Source: SKVL01 sp046542915
Lineage (GTDB): Bacteria > Patescibacteriota > Minisyncoccia > Phycocordibacterales > CSBR16-193
Assembly: GCA_046542915.1 (NCBI GenBank)
Contig: JBKHAI010000017.1
Coordinates: 1-18,122 of the forward strand
DNA length: 18,122 nucleotides
Reading direction: 5' to 3'
Both the position numbers and the translations under genes were made by a program. Below, one piece after another: positions 14,907 through 18,122 of the stretch. Below the pieces are notes generated by a model, which worked only from the letters and a program-made list of their open reading frames with translations, was not told the DNA's origin and made no database searches. Position 1 is the first letter of the stretch; each line of letters begins with the position of its first letter.

Positions 14907-15052
14907 GATGTTGATTAAAACTTCAAATTTGAAAGCATTTAAAACCAAATGTTCTTTTACAAAAGTTATTGATCACTCGATCATTTCTGGATTTTTTCCC
15001 TCGTCTACTCCACCCTTTTAAAGCAAAGCCCATCGAACCTCGGATCAAAAAT
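14907..15052. other. Non-coding spacer before the tRNA-linked repeats
   Basis: AT-rich near 14907-14970, becoming mixed toward 15052. A small palindromic stretch TGATCACTCGATCA (14969-14982) is visible. Nothing coding was seen; an open plus-strand frame here crosses into the repeats and is not credible. Confidence 0.5.
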
Positions 15053-15503
15053 AGCAGAAATGCTCTTTCTCCAGGGCACCTCTATTCTCGCTTCGCTCCA
15101 ATATTTGTGCCCAGGGCGGGAGTCGGCGTCAAGTCGCTAAGCTCATTTCTCACGTTGTTCGAAATTCGCTAAGCGCTTCCTGCCCGGGCTCGCGGTCTCA
15201 CTTCGTTCGACAACGCTCCGCCTTTCGACTCCGCACGAAAGAGCAGAAATGCTCTTTCTCCAGGGCACCTCTATTCTCGCTTCGCTCCAATATTTGTGCC
15301 CAGGGCGGGAGTCGGCGTCAAGTCGCTAAGCTCATTTCTCACGTTGTTCGAAATTCGCTAAGCGCTTCCTGCCCGGGCTCGCGGTCTCACTTCGTTCGAC
15401 AACGCTCCGCCTTTCGACTCCGCACGAAAGAGCAGAAATGCTCTTTCTCCAGGGCACCTCTATTCTCGCTTCGCTCCAATATTTGTGCCCAGGGCGGGAG
15501 TCG
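15053..15503 (-). repeat. 189-bp tandem repeats carrying the tRNA-Leu 3' end
   Basis: Two full copies (15053-15241 and 15242-15430) identical by eye, plus a 73-bp partial copy (15431-15503) that merges into tRNA-Leu. Each copy contains the last 18 nt of the tRNA (CGACTCCCGCCCTGGGCA on the minus strand; 15486-15503 in the real gene) followed by CAAATATTGG. In transcription order the tRNA comes first and the repeats follow. Every copy also carries the mini-hairpin GCGAAGC and, at the copy junction, a GAAAGAGCA/TGCTCTTTC inverted repeat. 189 is divisible by three, but all three minus-strand frames contain stops, so it is not a coding repeat. Confidence 0.93.
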
Positions 15504-15567
15504 AACCCGCATGCCTAGAAGGCCACGGCCCTCAACCGTGTGTGTATACCAGTTCCACCACCTGGGC
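15486..15567 (-). tRNA. tRNA-Leu (GAG), CCA not encoded
   Basis: Class II tRNA on the minus strand, 82 nt: acceptor GCCCAGG/CCTGGGC, anticodon stem CACGG/CCGTG with loop TTGAGGG (anticodon GAG), long variable arm GCC-TTCTA-GGC, T-arm GCGGG/CCCGC with TTCGACT. Discriminator A is followed by CAA, so CCA must be added by the nucleotidyltransferase. Confidence 0.96.
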
Positions 15568-15586
15568 TTTTTGTTTATCCTCTAAT

Positions 15587-15614
15587 ACTATACTAGAGAG
15601 TTTGAGATTTTCAA
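15587..15614 (-). promoter_or_regulatory. tRNA-Leu promoter
   Basis: Minus strand TTGAAA (15614-15609), 16-bp spacer, TATAGT (15592-15587), about 20 bases upstream of the tRNA 5' end. Confidence 0.6.
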
Positions 15615-15629
15615 GTGACATTAAGATCT

Positions 15630-15663
15630 AAAAAAACACCGACCTCAAGAAGTCAGTGTTTTT
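15630..15663. terminator. Terminator after rplS
   Basis: Minus strand AACACTGAC (15660-15652), loop, GTCGGTGTT (15643-15635) with one G-U pair, followed by a run of seven T. The plus strand also ends in TTTTT. It closes the uppS-rplS unit and separates it from tRNA-Leu. Confidence 0.85.
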
Positions 15664-15692
15664 AAAGATAATATATTTAAAAATTTATGTTC

Positions 15693-16235
15693 CTAATTAC
15701 TGATCTTTTCTTCTTTTACTTCATCTTCATCTTTACTTTGATCTTCTTGTTGATCTTCTTCCTCAGTTTGACCACCCTCTTCAACCGGAACATCTTCTTC
15801 CTCATTACTTGAAGTCTCTTCCACTTCCTGTTCATCAACCATTTCGGATCCTTCTTGATCTTCATCGCTTTCAGACACAATGCGAACATTCTTGATATGC
15901 CTCTTTACTTCCTTGGAAGCTTTTTCTCTTATGTGATAGATATTGGCTTGTCGTACTTTTGCTCTTTTAACAACTTCTATTTTTTCTATGGTCGGTGAAA
16001 ATAAAGGGAAGACCTTTTCTACTCCAAAACCTCCGGAAGTTCTTCTTACGGTAAGGGTTGCTCCGGGTTCATTACCATGCTTTCTAGCCAAGACGATCCC
16101 CTCAAAGATCTGACTTCTGATCTTTCCTTTCTCCTCGATCTTGATATATACCCGCACAGTATCACCTGCACGTATATCCAATTTTTTTCGTTTCTCCACC
16201 TCAACCGGGGAATGTATCTTTGTTGCTTGACTCAT
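15693..16235 (-). CDS. rplS: 50S ribosomal protein L19 with acidic C-terminal extension
   Basis: Residues 1-120 are a clear L19: IRAGDTVRVYIKIEEKGKIR, QIFEGIVLARKHG, TLTVRRTSGGFGVEKVFPLFSPTIEKIEVVKRAKVRQANIYHIRE. L19 lies at the 30S-50S interface. Standard L19 is about 115 aa; here residues 121-180 form an added tail of mostly Glu, Asp, Ser and Gln. Such a tail on an RNA-binding protein is unusual: it is not expected to bind rRNA and could project from the ribosome or screen the basic body before assembly. Frame and terminator show it is a real end and not read-through. It follows the pseudouridine synthase by 55 bases and has its own promoter. Confidence 0.97.
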   Translation of the reverse strand: MSQATKIHSPVEVEKRKKLDIRAGDTVRVYIKIEEKGKIRSQIFEGIVLARKHGNEPGATLTVRRTSGGFGVEKVFPLFSPTIEKIEVVKRAKVRQANIYHIREKASKEVKRHIKNVRIVSESDEDQEGSEMVDEQEVEETSSNEEEDVPVEEGGQTEEEDQQEDQSKDEDEVKEEKISN

Positions 16236-16243
16236 AATGGGCT

Positions 16244-16272
16244 ACTTTATCACAGTAAATATTAAGACGCAA
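16244..16272 (-). promoter_or_regulatory. rplS promoter (near leaderless)
   Basis: Minus strand TTGCGT (16272-16267), 17-bp spacer, TAAAGT (16249-16244). The expected start lies near 16237, about 2 nt before the ATG at 16235, and no SD is present. Confidence 0.5.
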
Positions 16273-16290
16273 GCGTAAAATCAGTTGAAA

Positions 16291-17046
16291 CTAGGTGTTA
16301 GGGCGTTCAACTTTTAGATCTTCTTGTAGTTGAAAATATGATATAACTTTAAAAAAATCTTCAGGAAAAGGCGCTTCAATATGGACATCATTTCCACGAA
16401 GTTCTTTGAAACTCAAACCATAAGCATGTAAAGCCATTCTTTTAAATCCAAGAATGCTTTCATATTTAGGTGCATATAAAGGATCGGCGACAATTGGGTG
16501 GTTGATGGCCTTCATATGTACCCTTATTTGATGAGTGCGACCGGTATACGGTTTTATCTTTAAAAAAGAAGCCTCCTCTCCGCTTTTCAAGACGGAGTAC
16601 TCGGTAACAGCTTCACGGAGCTTCCCTTTCGCTCCCCTTTGAGCCGACCAGAGTCTGAAGTCTTTGGCACTCTTTCCTATCGGTCTGTCTATCTTTCCCT
16701 GTTTCTTTTTTAAACTTCCATAAACCAAAGCATAATAGGTCTTTTCTATTTCCCTGTTTTTAAATAAGCTCTTAAGATGTTCAAACGCCTCCTCTGAGAT
16801 CGCCAAAAGTAAAGCGCCCGATGTATCTTTGTCCAACCTATGAACGATACCGGGACGTTCTATCTTTTTCCCATCTCTCAGTAACATGGACTCCCCAATA
16901 TTTGAACTTTCGGGATATTTTTCTTTTATCCAGTCGATCAAGGTTTCCTCTGAAGTTGAACTATCCGGATGAACCAAAAGACCTGCCGGTTTATTGATAA
17001 CCACTATTCCATCCTTTTCGTATAGAATCTCAATTTTGCAAGTCAT
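16291..17046 (-). CDS. RluA-family pseudouridine synthase
   Basis: 251-residue enzyme that isomerises uridine to pseudouridine in RNA. The catalytic motif is HRLDKDTSG at 69-77 with nucleophile Asp72; the KPAGLLVHPD strand (19-28), EKTYYALVYG and GRTHQIRVHMKAINHPIVADPLY are all typical of the RluA/RluD branch. There is no N-terminal S4 domain, unlike RluC and RluD; the protein begins directly with the catalytic fold. The substrate (23S rRNA or tRNA) cannot be told from sequence. The ATG lies 4 bases after the uppS stop and its SD (GAGGGG) is within the end of uppS, so translation is probably coupled. Confidence 0.93.
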   Translation of the reverse strand: MTCKIEILYEKDGIVVINKPAGLLVHPDSSTSEETLIDWIKEKYPESSNIGESMLLRDGKKIERPGIVHRLDKDTSGALLLAISEEAFEHLKSLFKNREIEKTYYALVYGSLKKKQGKIDRPIGKSAKDFRLWSAQRGAKGKLREAVTEYSVLKSGEEASFLKIKPYTGRTHQIRVHMKAINHPIVADPLYAPKYESILGFKRMALHAYGLSFKELRGNDVHIEAPFPEDFFKVISYFQLQEDLKVERPNT

Positions 17047-17050
17047 AGAT

Positions 17051-17743
17051 TTAAACCCCTCTTCGTCGTGAACGATGTGAAAAATCGTCTATTATTCTCA
17101 TAAACTCTTCCTTGGAAAATTCCGGCCAAAAGGTATCAGTGAAAAAGATCTCACTATAGGCCATTTGCCACAGCAGAAAATTGGACACCCTCGCTTCTCC
17201 ACCGCTACGGATCACCAGATCGGGATCAGGAATATGAGAAGTCTGTAGAAAGCGGGCAAAATCGGCTTCGGTGGCTTCAGCTCCGGATCTGGACCATGCC
17301 TCCGCAGCCATGACGATATCCTGCCGGCCTCCGTAAGAAAGAGCAACGGTAAAGACCAGCTCATTGCGATCTTTAGTGGCTTCCTCGATTCTTTTTATGC
17401 TATTTCTGGTTTCCTCATCAAAATCGTCATGTTTTCCTATAAAGACCACTTTTATGCCTTTTTTTGTAAAATTGTCCTTATCTTCTTTACCAAATCTCTG
17501 TATTAAACCTTGAAGTTTGTCTATCTCTGCCTTGGACCGCTTCCAGTTTTCAGTAGAAAAAGCAAATACCGTAACATAAGGTATTTTTTCTTCCAATGAC
17601 CAGTCCAAGAAACTTAACAGTTTTTCATAACCCGCTACGTGACCTTTATAAGGGAGAAGGCCACGCTCTTTAGCCCATCTACGGTTTCCGTCCATTATCA
17701 CAGCAACGCTGAGAGAGGTATTCAAGCTAGATCTATTCTTCAT
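17051..17743 (-). CDS. uppS: Undecaprenyl diphosphate synthase (cis-prenyltransferase)
   Basis: Condenses isopentenyl diphosphate units onto farnesyl diphosphate to make the C55 carrier lipid for peptidoglycan and glycans. Conserved regions: IMDGNRRWAKERG with Mg-binding Asp18, His35 in the KGHVAGYEK segment, FSTENWKRS (62-70), and PDPDLVIRSGGEARVSNFLLWQMAYSE with TDTFWPEF near the C-terminus. 230 aa is the normal length. Some residues deviate mildly: most relatives have RTSGE where this has RSGGE. First gene of a minus-strand unit with the pseudouridine synthase and rplS. The promoter leaves only about 3 nt of leader. Confidence 0.96.
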   Translation of the reverse strand: MKNRSSLNTSLSVAVIMDGNRRWAKERGLLPYKGHVAGYEKLLSFLDWSLEEKIPYVTVFAFSTENWKRSKAEIDKLQGLIQRFGKEDKDNFTKKGIKVVFIGKHDDFDEETRNSIKRIEEATKDRNELVFTVALSYGGRQDIVMAAEAWSRSGAEATEADFARFLQTSHIPDPDLVIRSGGEARVSNFLLWQMAYSEIFFTDTFWPEFSKEEFMRIIDDFSHRSRRRGV

Positions 17744-17752
17744 GATGTTTTG

Positions 17753-17780
17753 ATTTTATCATTGAACACGTACCACTCAA
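17753..17780 (-). promoter_or_regulatory. uppS promoter (near leaderless)
   Basis: Minus strand TTGAGT (17780-17775), 16-bp spacer, TAAAAT (17758-17753). The expected start near 17746 is 3 nt from the ATG at 17743. Confidence 0.6.
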
Positions 17781-17810
17781 AGTAAAGTACTTATAAAGAG
17801 ACAGGGGTAC

Positions 17811-17839
17811 TTGATTAAGTTACGATATTGCGTTATTTT
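17811..17839 (+). promoter_or_regulatory. tRNA-Val promoter
   Basis: TTGATT (17811-17816), 17-bp spacer, TATTTT (17834-17839), ending 9 bases before the tRNA 5' end. Confidence 0.5.
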
Positions 17840-17848
17840 ACTATACAC

Positions 17849-17922
17849 GGGCGCTTAGCTCAGTTGGCTAGAGCAATCCGTTTACACCGGATAGGTCGTA
17901 GGTTCGAGTCCTACAGCGCCCA
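17849..17922 (+). tRNA. tRNA-Val (TAC), CCA not encoded
   Basis: Cloverleaf of 74 nt: acceptor GGGCGCT/AGCGCCC, D-arm GCTC/GAGC, anticodon stem ATCCG/CGGAT with loop TTTACAC (anticodon TAC), T-arm GTAGG/CCTAC with TTCGAGT, discriminator A. The next bases are CAG, so CCA is not encoded. Confidence 0.97.
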
Positions 17923-17927
17923 CAGAT

Positions 17928-17950
17928 AACCGAGCTTGGCTCGGTTTTTT
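17928..17950 (+). terminator. tRNA-Val terminator
   Basis: 8-bp stem AACCGAGC (17928-17935) / GCTCGGTT (17939-17946), loop TTG, T-run to 17950. A second copy of the same terminator lies at 18092-18114. Confidence 0.92.
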
Positions 17951-17958
17951 CTGTGGGT

Positions 17959-18067
17959 GCGGGCGTAGCGTTTATTAAACGCGTCACGCGGACGCGAAAG
18001 GGTTCTCCTGCTCAGAGGCGACCGGAAGGGAGGCGATGAGCGGAAACCCGTACTGATCCTGTAAGGA
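17959..18067 (+). ncRNA. Candidate structured RNA between two tRNA-Val tails
   Basis: A compound stem is formed by GGGTT (18000-18004), TCC (18006-18008) and GCTCA (18010-18014) pairing with TGAGC (18037-18041), GGA (18042-18044) and AACCC (18045-18049): 13 pairs with two single-base bulges. Inside it, identical heptamers GAGGCGA (18015-18021, 18030-18036) face each other around a CC-GGAA-GG hairpin. A second hairpin is GATCCT-GTA-AGGATC (18055-18069), and 17968-17996 can form either of two mutually exclusive GC-rich hairpins. Expression would require read-through of the tRNA-Val terminator or a separate promoter; neither is shown. Confidence 0.45.
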
Positions 18068-18122
18068 TCGAGTCCTACAGCGCCCACAGATAACCGAGCT
18101 TGGCTCGGTTTTTTCTGTGGGT

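Larger units (their letters stand above)
17904..18122 (+). repeat. Duplicated tRNA-Val 3' end plus terminator (164-bp period)
   Basis: 17904-17958 and 18068-18122 are identical over 55 bp: the last 19 nt of the tRNA (TCGAGTCCTACAGCGCCCA), the spacer CAGATA and the terminator. The second copy is cut by the window end, so the repeat may continue beyond it. Confidence 0.93.

Noticed and set aside
15053..15503. CRISPR array
   Set aside because: Repeat units are 189 bp and contiguous, with no short repeats alternating with unique spacers and no cas genes.
15053..15503. Coding tandem repeat (189 is a multiple of three)
   Set aside because: Every minus-strand frame of the unit contains a stop, and the plus-strand frame is not sustained beyond 15172.

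Overview
The window looks like a chromosomal segment of a low-GC, streamlined bacterium, most likely a Patescibacteria/CPR (Parcubacteria-like) lineage. This is inference from gene content and style: tandem Ig-like 'WSSENATYC' domains in a giant surface protein, a shortened ValRS, a TPR/O-antigen-ligase fusion, very acidic protein tails, a 33-residue membrane peptide, few Shine-Dalgarno sites and several near-leaderless promoters. TGA is used as a normal stop (the PrsW-like gene, the 33-aa ORF), which argues against the recoded Gracilibacteria/Absconditabacteria group. Typical coding GC is about 38% (23 of 60 bases in 2641-2700).

Layout. 1-2107 (minus): 5' part of a very large secreted repeat protein that runs off the left edge. 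2108-2580: a long AT-rich divergent control region with an array of TGTCTTTTA/TAAAAGACA half-sites. 2581-6154 (plus): valS, a PrsW-like membrane protease two bases after it, and an Hsp20 chaperone with its own promoter. 6224-8511 (minus): tRNA-Phe, a small membrane protein, a 968-bp GC-rich cassette bounded by 58-bp inverted repeats, tRNA-Arg, a glutaredoxin and an FtsB/DivIC-like protein. 8567-8668 (plus): a tiny membrane peptide. 8718-14845 (minus): TPR/O-antigen-ligase-like protein, murJ and lepA. 15053-15567: tRNA-Leu followed by 189-bp tandem repeats that each carry the last 18 nt of the tRNA. 15693-17743 (minus): uppS, an RluA-family pseudouridine synthase and rplS, ending at a terminator. 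17849-18122 (plus): tRNA-Val, terminator, a strongly foldable ~110-nt spacer, and a second copy of the tRNA 3' end plus terminator.

How the genes fit together. Much of the core content serves translation (valS, lepA, rplS, the pseudouridine synthase, four tRNAs) and the envelope (uppS makes the undecaprenyl carrier, MurJ flips lipid II, the TPR/ligase protein probably handles polymer on the same carrier, the FtsB-like protein belongs to the divisome). PrsW-like, Hsp20 and glutaredoxin are stress or quality-control functions.

The least ordinary parts are (1) the inverted-repeat-bounded cassette at 6687-7654, a foreign-looking, complete expression unit (promoter, strong SD, ORF, terminator) without a transposase; (2) the same architecture at two unrelated tRNA genes, in which the last 18-19 nt of the tRNA is re-used as part of downstream repeats, reminiscent of the E. 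coli tyrT locus; and (3) the foldable RNA segment between the two tRNA-Val tails. No CRISPR array, rRNA, transposase or integrase gene was seen.
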